The notes: generated by a model from the sequence alone, not told the origin. A stretch of 64,000 nucleotides of DNA from Megalobrama amblycephala (GCF_018812025.1 NC_063053.1:13248623-13312622); one strand, 5' to 3'. Shown: positions 20,868 through 32,539, counted from the stretch's first letter. Numbers and translations are program-made.

Positions 20868-22605
20868 AATAACTCACTGGTCCAGTCTATATAAACACCC
20901 ATATAAATGTTATGATAACAAAACAAACCAAAAAAAAAAAAATGACAAAAAAAAAGGTAGATGATTTGGGAACACACATTGAGTGTCACTGACACCACAT
21001 TAGAGAAATTAACAAATTTTTGTCCTGATGACTAATAAACAAACCAATTTAGGGCATTGCCAGAGAGACAAACTTCTGCGTTTCGTTTGAAGAGATGGAT
21101 TAGAAGCGTTCTTTGGTGCCAGATGCACTAAGAGAGTGAAATGACAGATTGTTGACATCAGCGTCTTTAATCAATCAGCAAAAACATCAAGATGAATTGT
21201 TGTAGACTCACAGGCTGCCTTGAATGGTGCTAGAGGCAAACAGGAACAGACCCAGCCACGGCTGCAAAGATTAAGGCTTAATTAATGCTTTGTTTCCATT
21301 TTAAACTGGGGTCTTTGCACCACGCAGGGATCAGGAACCACGTTGGCTGATCTCTGCCGAATGGGGTGCAGCTAAAGAAAAGTAAACAAATCTGCGGCGT
21401 AGCTTCACACTTACAGCATACTCAAAAACAGCAACAGATGCACGTGTGCTTGAACGCATGAACTACCACATGCTTGGAGCAACGAGAAACCTTTTTTTCT
21501 TAGCATTCCACATCAAAGCTAACAGGGTTCCCAAGGCATAATCAGTGGGTGTTTGGATGGAGTGTGTTCTGAGACCAGGAGCTATTCACAGTTGTATTGA
21601 CTCTAGAAGAGCAAGACTCTGTCAAATTAAATACATCATTTGCATTACATCAGGCTAAATACTACGCACAGACCATAGGCTATAGCGCCGTCTTGTAGCG
21701 TGTGTGCGGTAGCGTCAGTGTGCATGAGCAGTAGGAGAGTTTAGAGTAATGAAGCGATCCTCTCTCTCATACTTTCCCGTTGCTGCATACCATCGTATTA
21801 TTGTCCGGGAATGTACATAAAAGCTCAAGAGAATTCTCTGGAAACCCAGCACTATATTACTTTGAGAAATGATACAATTCTCTGAGTTCAGTGGTAATTG
21901 TGAAGATAAGTTTAATACTTCTCTCCCCAGATACACGGTTCAGCCAAGAGATGAAAAGGCCTGAAAATATTAATGAGGGAAGAGGGAGTGAGCCTTGGCT
22001 CGCCGGTGCTTTAATGTCCTTATCTGTTTAGCACAGGGGCCGCTCTTTGCAAACCAGACCTTCTCGAGTATGCAAATATCTCTGCGATTGGACAGGCTGT
22101 GAATTGGGCTAACGCTAATTTCATCCCTCACCGTGTGCTGCTTAATGTATATTATTAGTGTGTCTGCTGGGAAGACGGGACAGAACTCAACTCTAATTGA
22201 TGACATGGCAGATGAGGACTTTATTTGAATGCCAAAGTGTTGTTTCGTAAATGTGCTCTTCATCTGAAAGTGTTTGCTCAAAGTGTGAGAGAGGCTGATC
22301 TCTCCTCCACTTCTCCCTGCCCACATCACTTACAGAATTCTACCTCAGTGTTCATCTGTCAGAAATGTAAGTCAGGATGGAGCAACAGCATATTTAAATT
22401 ATTTATTGTATTGAAAAGAACAGCTCTAAATTTGTTGAAGGGGGGCAGTAGGGTGTAGGGGTGGGGGTATAACCTACAATAATCTTGCAACATAATTTTT
22501 ATAGGTACAATCCAAAAATCAGCTTGAATGTGGTGTTCAGATTTGTTCAGAATTTTGCTGTTACACCATGTTCCTGTATTCTCTGGGTGACTGTGTCAGT
22601 GTCCT
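20868..22605. other. Non-repetitive stretch with candidate conserved blocks
   Basis: After poly(A) runs near 20930-20956 the sequence from about 20990 to 22340 lacks transposon signatures. It has a high density of homeodomain, TALE and octamer-like motifs: TGACAGATTGTTGACATCAG near 21142, TTAATCAATCAGC near 21167, AAGGCTTAATTAATGC near 21273 and GAGTATGCAAATATCTC near 22067 (a perfect ATGCAAAT octamer). These are typical of vertebrate developmental enhancers, but conservation is untested. No exon recognised. Confidence 0.35.
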
Positions 22606-23137
22606 GTGATGAGCAATGGTGGAAAGAGTTGTACTTAAGTAAAAGTATTGCTACTTTTTTACTTGAGTACAAGTAGAAGTACTGAAAAATAATATGACTC
22701 AAGTAAGAGTAAATAAGTTTGTAAGTACAAAGTACTTTGGTATAATTTTTCTATTTTTACACAAAATGAGGTGATGTTTTCAATATGGAGTGCAAAACAC
22801 TCTCATGTTTCATTCATACTGAAAGCCAGAGGGCGCTGTCATGCAGAAAGTCCACAAGTGAGATACATAGAAGTATTGAATATATGACATTCCAAGAAAT
22901 CCCTTATATAGACATCAGCTGATGCAGATAGAGACATTTTGACTGATGAAACACAAAGACAATAAACACGATTGCAAGGATATATCTGTGTGTATCATCT
23001 TTGGTATTTTCATAACAATTATGTATATTTATAATGCAACGCTAATCGACATAGCCTGTATTATAGAATTTTATTTATTCTTGCTCAGTGTTAGGAAGCA
23101 ATATGGGACCACAGAAGTTATTTCAAACACAACTGAC

Positions 23138-23138
<1 letters not shown>

Positions 23139-23200
<62 letters not shown>
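23139..23200. repeat. (TA)n microsatellite
   Basis: 62 bp of TA abutting the left terminus of the element at 23201. Confidence 0.97.
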
Positions 23201-23204
<4 letters not shown>

Positions 23205-24131
23205 AGCCCAAAAGTTTGGAACCACTAAGATTTTTAATGTTTTTAAAAGAAGTTTTGTCTGCTCACCAAGGCTACATTTATTTAATTAAAAATACAGTAA
23301 AAAACAGTAATATTGTGAAATAGTATTACAATTTAAAATAACTGTTTTCTATTTGAATATATTTCACAAATTAATTTATTCCTGTGATGGCAAAGCTGAA
23401 TTTTCAGCATCATCCAGTCTTCAGTGTCACATGATCCTTCAGAAATCATTCTAATATGCTGATCTGCTGCTCAAGAAACATTTAATGTGTACAACTGTAC
23501 AAAATATTTGTGTACAATATTTTTTTTTCAGGATTATTTGATGAATAGAAAGTTCAAAAGAACAGTGTTTATCTGAAATCTAATCTTTTGTAACATTATA
23601 AATGTCTTTACTGCCACTTTTGATTGATTTAATGCATCCTTGCTGAATAAAAGTATTCATTTCTTTAATTTCTTTTCAAAAAAATAAAAATAAAAATTCT
23701 TACTGACCCCAAACTTTTGAACGGTAGTGTATAATGCTACAGAAGCTTTGTATTTCAGATAAATGCTGTTCTTTTGAACTTTCTATTCATCAAGGAATCC
23801 TGAAAATAAAAAGTACACAACTGTTTTCAACATTGAAAATAATCATAAATGTTTATTGAGCAGCAGATCAGCATATTAGAATGATTTCTGAAGGATCATG
23901 TGACACTGAAGACTGGAGTAACGATGCTGAAAATTCAGCTTTGCATCACAGGAATAAATTACTTTGTCAAATATATTTAAATAGTACACAGTTATTTTAA
24001 ATTGTAATAATATTTCACAATATTACTGTTTTTTACTGTATTTTTAATTAAATAAATGTAGCCTTGGTGAGCAGACGAAACTTCTTTTAAAAACATTAAA
24101 AATCTTAGTGGTTCCAAACTTTTGGACTGTA

Positions 24132-24132
<1 letters not shown>
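23201..24132. mobile_element. Fold-back DNA transposon, near-duplicate of 50012-50938
   Basis: Left GTACAGCCCAAAAGTTTGG, right CCAAACTTTTGGACTGTAC, with arms of several hundred bp (AGATTTTTAATGTTTTTAAA, GATCCTTCAGAAATCATTCT and inverted counterparts). The centre carries CCCCAAACTTTTGAACGG. It is embedded between TA tracts. Compared with the 50-kb copy, differences are few (for example CAGCCC versus CAGTCC near the end, and an extra ACAATATTTTTTT block near 23515). Tc1/mariner-type ends are likely from the better flank of the other copy. Confidence 0.88.

Positions 24133-24134
<2 letters not shown>

Positions 24135-24170
<36 letters not shown>
24135..24170. repeat. (AT)n microsatellite
   Basis: 36 bp of AT between two related fold-back elements; continues the (TA)n at 23139 if the intervening element is removed. 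Confidence 0.95.
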
Positions 24171-24175
<5 letters not shown>

Positions 24176-24945
24176 TTGGGGTCAGTAAGATTTTTTTAAT
24201 GTATTAAAAGAAATATTGTCTGCTAACCAAGCCTGCATTTATTTGATTAAAAATACAAACAAAAACAGTAATATTGTGAAATATTATTTTAATATTTTAT
24301 TATCAATGTTGAAAACAGTTATTTACATTTTTATTTCATGATGCTATGATGAATAGAAAGTTCAAAAGAACAGCATTTATTTAAAATAGAATATTTTCTA
24401 ACATTATAATTGTCTTTACTGTAACTTTTGATCAATTTAACTCATCCTTGATGAATAAAAGTATTGATTAATTTTATTTCTATCCCCAAAAATAAAATTA
24501 AAATTCTTACTGACCCCAAACTTTTGAACGGTAGTGTTTAATGTTACAAAAGATTTAGATTTCAGACAAATGCTGTTCTTTTGAACTTTCTATTCATCAT
24601 AGCATCATGAAATAAAAATGTAAATAACTGTTTTCAACATTGATAATAACAATGAATGTTTCTTGAGCATCAAATCATCATATTAGATTGATTTCTGAAG
24701 GATCATGTGACACTGAAGATGAAGCAATGATGCTGAAAATTCACCTTTGATCACAGGAATAAATTACACTTTACTGTATATTGACATAGAAAACAGCTGG
24801 TTTAAATTGGAATAATATTTCACAATATTACTGTTTTTGTTTGTATTTTTAATCAAATAAATGCAGGCTTGGTGAGCAGAAGATACTTCTTTTAAAACAT
24901 TAAAAAATCTTACTGACCCCAAACTTTTGAATGGTAGTGTATATA
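24171..24945. mobile_element. Related fold-back element (GTTTGGGGTCAG termini)
   Basis: Begins AAAGTTTGGGGTCAGTAAG and ends TACTGACCCCAAACTTTTG, with inverted arms containing TGCATTTATTTGATTAAAAA and CAAATAAATGCAGGC. It shares central parts with 23201-24132 and is a sister family. A partial internal CTTACTGACCCCAAACTTTTG lies mid-element. No ORF. Confidence 0.82.
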
Positions 24946-25198
24946 TATCCTAGGCTATATAGTGATTTTGGAAATCATTAAATATTAATCTCATAAATTG
25001 TGTGTTTGACGCTATGCTAAGCAAACATAACTATCCCTGTTGCCAAGAGCGATGCTTTATTACTAATTTTGAAAAGTAAGTTTTTTAAGAAGGGAAAAAG
25101 CAAAGAAGAATGAGGGATTAAAACAGTATGAATAGAAAAGTGCCAGTAAAAAAAAAATAAAGTGGGGTACGGGTTAACATGTTAAATAAAATAGTTTT

Positions 25199-25240
25199 TT
25201 CTTCTTCTTTTCTTTTCTTTTCTTTTCTTTTTTTTCTTCT
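25199..25240. repeat. (TTTTC)n pyrimidine tract
   Basis: TTCTTCTTCTTTTCTTTTC-type tract within the hAT element, interrupted at its right end. Confidence 0.9.
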
Positions 25241-25797
25241 AATAAAAATGTACCAGGAGCCCACTGTTGCTATAGTAATGGCAGCGAACTACATTTTTAC
25301 ATGTATCTAATTGATAGATAGATAAATCATGTGATCCTATTTCATTTACTTAAACTGCTCAGTGCTCTGGTAATATCAATGGTATGACCGATTTCAGGAG
25401 CTGCCAAAATGACAATTTAAAATCAAAATATGAGCATAGCTCACTTTTATTCACTAAAATATTGAAACGTTAGCGCACCGCCCCCAGCTGAACTGGAAGT
25501 TTTGATTGGTTTTGCACCCGAGTCAGACCTGCCTGTTATTGGCTGAAGCACAAGGCTCCACCGCAGTAGTTTGAAAAGTGCCAGCTCACCCTGTTGCTCC
25601 GTTGACACTTTTTTCAAAGTACTTTGTTCTTTTGGTGAAAAATAAAGCGAAGTTGAATACTTTATTTTTATTCAACTCAAGTAAAAGTACCACAATTTAA
25701 TTATACTCAAGAAAGTAGAAAAAAAGAAAAGAAAAATGTACTCAAGTACTGTAACAAAAGTATTTGTAATTAATTACTTTCCACCTCTGGTGATGAG

Positions 25798-27940
25798 ATA
25801 AACAAAAATTGAACTTCCTGTTGAGTCACAAGTTAACCAGCCAAACCTGCCAGAGCCAAAACCAAGTCTCAAACCTGAGCTTAAAAATTCGCCAAGAGAA
25901 AACACCAAAAATCTTTTTAACAAAGACACATTTTTTAAGTCGAGATGATCACCTGTGGTCTGTGGTTTAAGCTCACAATATGTGTCAGACACCATGAGTG
26001 TGAATGGATTGTATGTCTCTGAAGGATTGGCATGAACAGAAAGAGCCAGAGGATGCTTGGACACTGTCAGACAGACAGAGAAGTGTGAAATGAGCGAGGC
26101 AGAGCTAGAGTGAAATGTGCGCGTGTCTTTGTCGGAGAATAGGAAGAGGTTGCCCTAGTGCGGTCACCCTTATCATGCTCTGTAGACTAATCCTTTTGTC
26201 TGGGGGAAATGAGGTGTGTTTGTGCGTGTATCTGTGTGTGTGTGTTTGAGGGAGCAAGAGGGCTTTATGCCACCTTTGCTGTGTGCTTAAATTCCCAATA
26301 TGATTATTTCATGGAAAGCTTGCACTAATGAATGATATATCAGTAGGAGGGAGGCGAGGAAATCTGTGTTTCATAATGCAACCTATTCGTTACAAATGAA
26401 TGCAAAGAAAATGAAAAGGAAATGTATACTTTTGCCTGTCATCTCTTTCTGTGTTCTGTTTTCTATGTAATGGGTCCTGGCATGTCAGTCTTTATACTTC
26501 AGGCTGTGAGAGACGGTGTGTTCGAGACCCCCTTAAGGGGACCTGTTTTTCTCATCCCACAGTGCTTGTACTCCCATGGGGAGTGTGGGAGAGGAGTGTG
26601 ACCACGCTCGTCTCAGAGCTGATTGCCGGTAACGACCAGTGATGAGTTGTTCCTTCCACCTCCAAATCACTGCACCCTGACTGTGGGCTTCCACTTGGAA
26701 AGTGAATCATCTGTGCGCAAGTTTGCATGCGACACATACAGTACATCTATATATACACTCGCACATGCACACATTTTTTTTCTTTTTTCTTGAATGTCAT
26801 CCATAGAGGTTGATGTTATGCAGTGTCCTTTACACTGTATGATCTGCCACAGAAAATGTCCATTGATAACCTCTGTGCCATCTCCGAGGCAGTCGTTCAT
26901 CTGTTTTTTAGAGCTAGATTTTGCAAGGCGTCAGTTTAGGAGAGTGGCCATTACACATCCTAATTACTGCTGCAACTGTGTTTCTGCTGAGTTTTAGTTG
27001 GTCACGGTTCTTCCTGTATCCTTCCAGGAACTGAGTGTGTTCATGCACATGAGAATTAATGGCATTTTCTGTCACAGCTAAAGGCACCATGTTTGAATTT
27101 AACAGAAGCAGGAATGAAATTCGGTAGTGCAAAGTGACAATGAAAACTAAAAGGTTAGTATTATTATTATTATTAATAACGACAATTAGCATTGTGTTAA
27201 CTGTAAAAAATTATTACAACTAAACAGTCACTGCAAAAATGATGCATCCAAACAATGTGTGGTATTTCATTGTTTTTTAGTTGGCCTTTTATGTGTTAGG
27301 GTTAGGTACAGAAAACATGAACAACAATAAGGTGATTAAATAATTACAGAAATTTCACTTTTGAGTGAATTATGGATACAGTACCAATCATGCTGTCAAA
27401 CATCTTCTGCACCTCGCCCCAGTCTGAAAGCTTTAAGAAATATTTTTCTTGGTATCTCTGTGACACTAAGTCATGTCTTCCATATTTATGTCAGCTCCAA
27501 TTCCAAGTACATGAAAGATCTGGAAAGAGAGGACACATTCATATCAATATGAAATATACTTGTAAATTATGTATTTTTTTAAGCTGAACCCACGTACCAA
27601 GGGCAGGGTATATTTATACCATGTAGTAAATTTGCATTTTTAAATCAGATTAGTTCATGGAAGTTACAAAGTAATGTGATTAATCACAGAAATGTGCACA
27701 AATTGGTGTGTTTCCACTTCACATCCCATATGGGATCACTTCTCCATTCTCCAAAACACGAGGATTGGGACATGTGACCTAGGATAAAAACATGAATAAA
27801 CACATACTATAGAAGAGTTGTTTAGAAGCAGTCTCAGATAAAAAAAAAACAAAAAGAAAAAAAAGTGAAGCACTCTGCTTCAAAATAAATAAGTCCACCA
27901 TTAATTGATATAATGACACAAAATAATGCCTTGTTTCTTA
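25798..27940. other. Mostly non-repetitive stretch; holds a candidate exon
   Basis: No transposon termini. ORFs at 25774-26064, 26667-26900 and 26914-27192 (minus) and 27361-27587 (plus) match nothing I know. A 66-nt exon-like segment at 26563-26628 is listed separately. Short (ATT)n at about 27163-27175. Confidence 0.45.
26563..26628 (+). CDS. Candidate small exon, cysteine-rich extracellular type
   Basis: A strong acceptor (CTGTTTTTCTCATCCCACAG) precedes 66 nt that read, in phase 2, ACTPMGSVGEECDHARLRADC, and GT follows at 26629 (donor GTAACG, weak). Three cysteines in 21 residues, and CTPMGxxGEEC, recall secreted cysteine-rich or EB/EGF-like modules; a similar CTPxGxxGEEC string occurs in prokineticin-type domains as I remember them, but the following residues differ. 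The length is a multiple of three and both borders are phase 2. The in-frame codon after the segment is TAA, so the exon must end here if real. No partner exon was found in the window, which would then be intronic. Confidence 0.28.
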
Positions 27941-27949
27941 CTGTAACTG

Positions 27950-28250
27950 TTATGCTCTATTATGTCCTGTTTTAGTTTTGTTTTGCTCTGTTCCCATTTT
28001 CCTTAGTTCCCTAGTTAGTTTCCCTGGCTGTTAATTAGTTTCCACACAACTGTTTCTGTTCTACTCATTATCTTCCTGCTTTATATATGTTTAGTTTTCT
28101 TTGTCTGGTATTGTTTATGTTTATGTCTAGTTACATAATTTTTGCAGTTACAGTAGTTTCAGTAAATGCTCTTTTTTGGACTTTTTTGGAAAGTTACAGT
28201 ATGTTTTCATAGAAAAAATAAACTCTTTTATCTCAAAAGATAAAGGCGAA
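27950..28250 (+). repeat. LTR-like fragment, same family as 3940-4390
   Basis: Starts near TGTTATGCTCTATTATGTCC, contains CCCTGGCTGTTAATTAGTT (reverse complement of the block near 4300), then a TATA-like CTTTATATATG about 130 nt in. No primer site or internal region follows, so it is a solo or truncated LTR. Confidence 0.5.
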
Positions 28251-28645
28251 TTTGATTCTTCATGATATGACCCCTTTAAGGACAACTGCCCAGAGATTCA
28301 GCCCTAGTTTCTCTGATAAAAACACATCTTCTATGATGCCTTTAGGTGAGAACACACATCGCTACATTATTATCAGAGCAAGGCTCTGGGGCACTGAAAT
28401 ACAGTTAAGATGCACAAAGTAATTAAATCCTCTGGCACTGCTGCTAATAACAGACTCTTTTTGTTCTCTGACTTTTTGTGTTTCCGTGCTCAACAATAAC
28501 TTTAAATGAAGGTGTATAATGGACTAAATATATTTCCTGCTCCTTTGATCCCATCACATTATCATCAGTTTGCTTTTTGTCTTTTCATACCGACAGAACT
28601 TTTCCATCCTTTTACATGATTTGAGCAATATTTTTTTGTGAGTGA

Positions 28646-28742
<97 letters not shown>

Positions 28743-29994
28743 CTATATACTATGATATAGACATTTTAGTTGCACTGGGATCATATTGTATCTGACAAGC
28801 AACAATTGTGAAGAACAGAAAAAAAAAAAAAAAATGTTTTAAGGCAAGTCAAGGACAAAGTAGAGCCCACACTGGACCATAGCTTCTATTATTATGAGGA
28901 AAAGCAACAACTCTGCATTTATCTCTGTAACAGTTGCTCAGTTTGTCTCGAGGCTGCAGTAATAGCACAGGATTGATATGGCTAGATTTGAGTGGAAACG
29001 GCCGAGTCAGGTGGTTGTGTTTTATATGTGCCTGAGTGGGAAAACATCACTTGTTTGGTGGCAACTCTAAGATCAATGTAGTCTCTGTTCTTGGCCACAA
29101 ATCATTCACATGGATGAAATGAAGGGGCTTTTCAGGAAGACTGGGTATCAGGTTGTGTTTGTGTTCAGCTATCCCAAAAGGACATCTGTTCAAATTTGTG
29201 TGGAATAGGAGGAAAATGCTCTTCAGAGAGGTCTTTTATTTACCCGCCTTTGAGCTCTTGTTTGTGTAGATAGACAAATGAGGAAGAAGAAATATCCCAC
29301 CTTCTGCTACGATTTTACTGATCTAACACTGCCAAAGCTGGTTCTCGGCTGCAGAACACTGCACTGTATTACATCACCTGGAGGTGATGGAGGTGAAATC
29401 ATTTGCATGTATTTGGGCTTCATGGAATCAGTCGTTTGTTTCATGTTTTATAAGATTAATCTTTTCTGCCTGCACCATTACATAAAACCGCATGAAGAAC
29501 ATAAGCAGCTCTTTGGTGTTTTGTCAGATCAGATCTACCCTCAGTTGCTTTTAGATTACTGTTTTTGTTGTTGTCATGAACACAACAAGATGAATATTGC
29601 AATGTGATCAGGCATAGAGATATTACACAACCAGCCTGGATTTAGCATTCTGTTTGGTCAAATAATATATGTATTTAAGGCAGATGGTTTTTTTATGTTA
29701 ATTTGAATGGTGAAAAGGGCAGAAATGATTATCCTTTTCAGTCACCATGTGCAGTGGCTGCAACACTGCCTCTCAGTGCTAACAGGGACCATCTGAAGTG
29801 AGATACGAGTCAGAGACTGTACTCTGTGTTTTTCTTCTAAGGGCCTTTCTATAAATTTCCACAGAGGATTTGAAATGTGTAGGGAAGCATGACTGTAAAT
29901 GTAGCTGTTCACAGAATAAAAAACAAACATGTAAGCAGTGCATTTACTGTAGAAACACAGCGTCTACTATTGTAAGACCACTTTAGATATTCTT
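28251..29994. other. Non-coding stretch
   Basis: Apart from the GATA repeat nothing repetitive is seen. CTCCTTTGATCCCATCAC near 28540 contains a good TCF/LEF-type site. The ORF 29278-29607 (plus, 109 aa, basic start then Cys/His-rich end) has no recognised domain and no splice signals that convince. Confidence 0.4.
28646..28742. repeat. (GATA)n microsatellite
   Basis: About 24 uninterrupted GATA units over 97 bp. Confidence 0.98.
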
Positions 29995-30011
29995 TAGTCC
30001 ACTTTAGATAT

Positions 30012-30344
30012 CACACAGCAAAATTCCCAGAGTTAAATCAACTCTGCTCAGAGTACATATGGTCCCCCTCTAAATAGTGTTAAAATAACACTGAAACAGA
30101 GTTAAATTTAATGAGATAATTAAGCAATTAATTAAGTAATGATTGCGCATCAGTGATGAACACCTGCTGTTAACAAGCAGAATCACTGAAGAAATAAGAA
30201 AAAACAAGAACTACAAGTGACTTAAGTCACAGCCTTATTAATTGCTTAATTATCTCATTAACTTTAACTCTGCTTCAGTGTTACTTTAACACTATTTAGA
30301 GAGGGACCATATGTACTCTGAGCAGAGTTGATTTAACTGTGCAG
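30012..30344. mobile_element. Palindromic MITE, second copy (see 18589)
   Basis: Same arms as 18589-18923 (AGAGTTAAATCAACTCTG…, ATTAATTGCTTAATTATCTC). The right end has lost the AAAATC part and reads GATTTAACTGTGCAG. It is flanked by a 17-bp direct repeat TAGTCCACTTTAGATAT at 29995-30011 and 30345-30361. Confidence 0.8.
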
Positions 30345-30469
30345 TAGTCCACTTTAGATATTCTACTAACTGTAAGTAAATTTGCAACTGTTTAAAAGTG
30401 GACTATCGAAATAAAGTATTAACTGTATGACTATATTTTATAATGCCATTGACCACAGATACATCTAAA

Positions 30470-30696
30470 GACCAATTCACATCGCACCAAAAGATGGCAA
30501 CAGATACTTTGTTGAGTTTTGTCGGATCAGCGTGTTACCCCTGTCGGCATCTGTTGCCGCTGGTCGGTGCTTGTTTTCGTCGATTGAACTGGTTGGATCA
30601 GTTTTTGATGGCGTGTGGAATATCTGAGAAGCGACTTAGGCTACTGTAATCCGTTGTTTGTCCGTGTTGGTCAGGTCGTTCAGTGTGAATTGGCCT
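30470..30696. repeat. Short inverted-terminus element (CCAATTCACA)
   Basis: AGACCAATTCACATCGCACC at left and CAGTGTGAATTGGCCT at right form inverted ends about 230 bp apart. The interior is enriched in GTCGG and GTTG motifs unlike its surroundings (CCTGTCGGCATCTGTTGCCG). Probably a MITE; the ORF 30443-30649 is incidental. Confidence 0.55.
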
Positions 30697-30699
30697 CAT

Positions 30700-31781
30700 T
30701 TGTATGTAGCCTGTGCATTCTTATGTCATTAATTTAAAAGTTGAAGTTACAAATAGTTTTTTTTTTTTAAAGGTGCACTTAATTGGACAGAAAAAAATAA
30801 TTCTGCAGCCTTTGCTTATATGTTCATTTGTCTCACTAGTGTCATTAGCCTCATAAGGATGTTATACTGACACCTATTGGTGTGGATGTGTGAAGTTTGT
30901 TTACTAACACATGCATTAATCGTTCCAGTGTTACGTTGTGTCTGTATTGTGTTTGTTGTTATATTACTTTTTTTTTTTTTTTTTAGATGTGCTTAGCTGA
31001 AAGAAATAATAATAATATGTTTATTTCATAGCATTATTAGAGTAGTAGTATCACTTTTTTTTTACATGACTGTTCATCTGATGTCAACATGTCAGCATCC
31101 ACAAGGTAGCAACCTGCTCCATGTAAATAGAAACAACAACAATAATAATAATCATACATAATAGAATTAAATAAATTTGATCCATTGATACTTGCCTGTT
31201 TACAGATCTCACAAAGCAATTTTAAAAAGCACACCATGTTCCACAACTTGTTAGCTGAATGTTAGTTAATTTTAAAACATATGTTTTAAAGCATTTAGAT
31301 ATACATGATCACTTTCCTAATAGCTAGCTGTGGTAAAGTGCTTTGATTTTGGTTATGCAGATCAGGACCCTCTGGCCTGCTGCAGAAAAGTATTGATTTT
31401 CTGTTCTTGCTGACATAGTTACTTATGTTTGCTGTAGTTAAGCTCCTTGGCCAGTTTCATTAGAAGTTTGAAAAGAGAGCTTTGTCCCCTGAGTGGACAT
31501 GCTGATGTGTTTAATATCTCACTTGGCAGTGAACCAAATAGCTTTTTTGAACAACAAACACAAGTCTTTGAAGGAACACTAATTACCTAAAGTTTTTGGT
31601 CAATCAGATGGGTTTAATTCTAAATGAGATATTTTAATTATGAAGCACAATCTATGTGTTGTTGTAACTGTGATTAGATGCCATGGTATCCAATTCACCC
31701 CACACAACATGACAAATGAAAGAAGGCTGTGGCATGGCCCGGTACAGTCACAAAGCCCTAAGGACATATATAAAAAAGCCC
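30700..31781. other. Non-coding stretch
   Basis: Homopolymer T tracts near 30760, 30968 and 31055; no elements or genes recognised. Confidence 0.5.
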
Positions 31782-31785
31782 ATAA

Positions 31786-31863
<78 letters not shown>

Positions 31864-31867
31864 TTAT
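31782..31867. repeat. 86-bp perfect palindrome around (TA)n
   Basis: ATAAGGATA…TATCCTTAT with about 68 bp of TA between. The unique flank is itself inverted, so the whole block is self-complementary and can extrude as a hairpin. Confidence 0.93.
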
Positions 31868-32539
31868 ATATTAACAGGAACTGAAACAGGTGGGTGATTT
31901 AAATCAGTAACCATAGATACAAACTAGTGCAGGAAAAGGAGAACAAATGAAACATGAACTATAATTAAACCATAACTAATTCTGTGTGTAAAGGTATATC
32001 CAATATTACAATGTTGTTGCCATGACAATAAAATGGCTAAAACCCTAAAATAACTATAAATATGCTGAAATTATGAAAAATGACAACTGTACTTTACTTT
32101 TGATAGAAGTATTAATTATGTTTTTTTTTAGAAAAATAAAAAGCAGCAGCAATGAAGGAGAGAGCACGCACTTCATTACAGTTCATCTGAGTTGTTTTAC
32201 GGATATAAAGTTTATCAGTTTATTAAGCACTCCCATCAAAAAAAAAAAAAAAAAAGGAATAAGGTTTGTATATATTTACTGTTAGTTGTAACAGGTGTTT
32301 TTGTATAATTTGATGTTGATGATAATGAAAAGGGAAGAGAGAGTTAATGCGCACTTCTTGTACTGTGTTTTATTCAGCTCTTACAGTGATTTTCTGGAGT
32401 AAAAATGGACACTTTATCTTTTGTGTGATGTACAATAAACTTCATAAAACTCATCAGTAAAGTTTTGGCCATCATTCGGACGAGGCCATGGATAAAAGCA
32501 AGATGACAACATAATTTATAACCATAATTAAACTAAACT
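31868..32539. other. Non-coding stretch
   Basis: A poly(A) run at about 32239-32256; nothing else recognised. Confidence 0.5.

Larger units (their letters stand above)
22614..25789. mobile_element. hAT-type element with 8-bp target duplication
   Basis: The direct repeat GTGATGAG flanks both ends (22606-22613 and 25790-25797). The termini are CAATGGTGGAAAGAGT on the left and ACTTTCCACCTCTG on the right, an imperfect inverted pair. An 8-bp duplication and CAG-N-GGTGGAAAG-like ends are hallmarks of hAT transposons. The sub-terminal parts are rich in AAGTAAAAGTA/TACTTGAGTAC motifs on both sides. There is no transposase; 3.2 kb of length is mostly later insertions (23201-24132, 24171-24945) and simple repeats. 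Confidence 0.85.

Noticed and set aside
22946..23323. 125-aa ORF containing Ile-Tyr repeats
   Set aside because: Runs through the (TA)n tract into a transposon terminus; no protein family.
26500..26560. GTGTTCGAGACCC as a tRNA B box
   Set aside because: No A box or cloverleaf could be formed with the upstream sequence.
29278..29607. 109-aa plus-strand ORF with several Cys/His residues
   Set aside because: No recognisable domain, Cys spacing fits no finger I know, and splice signals are not convincing; length is within chance for 64 kb.
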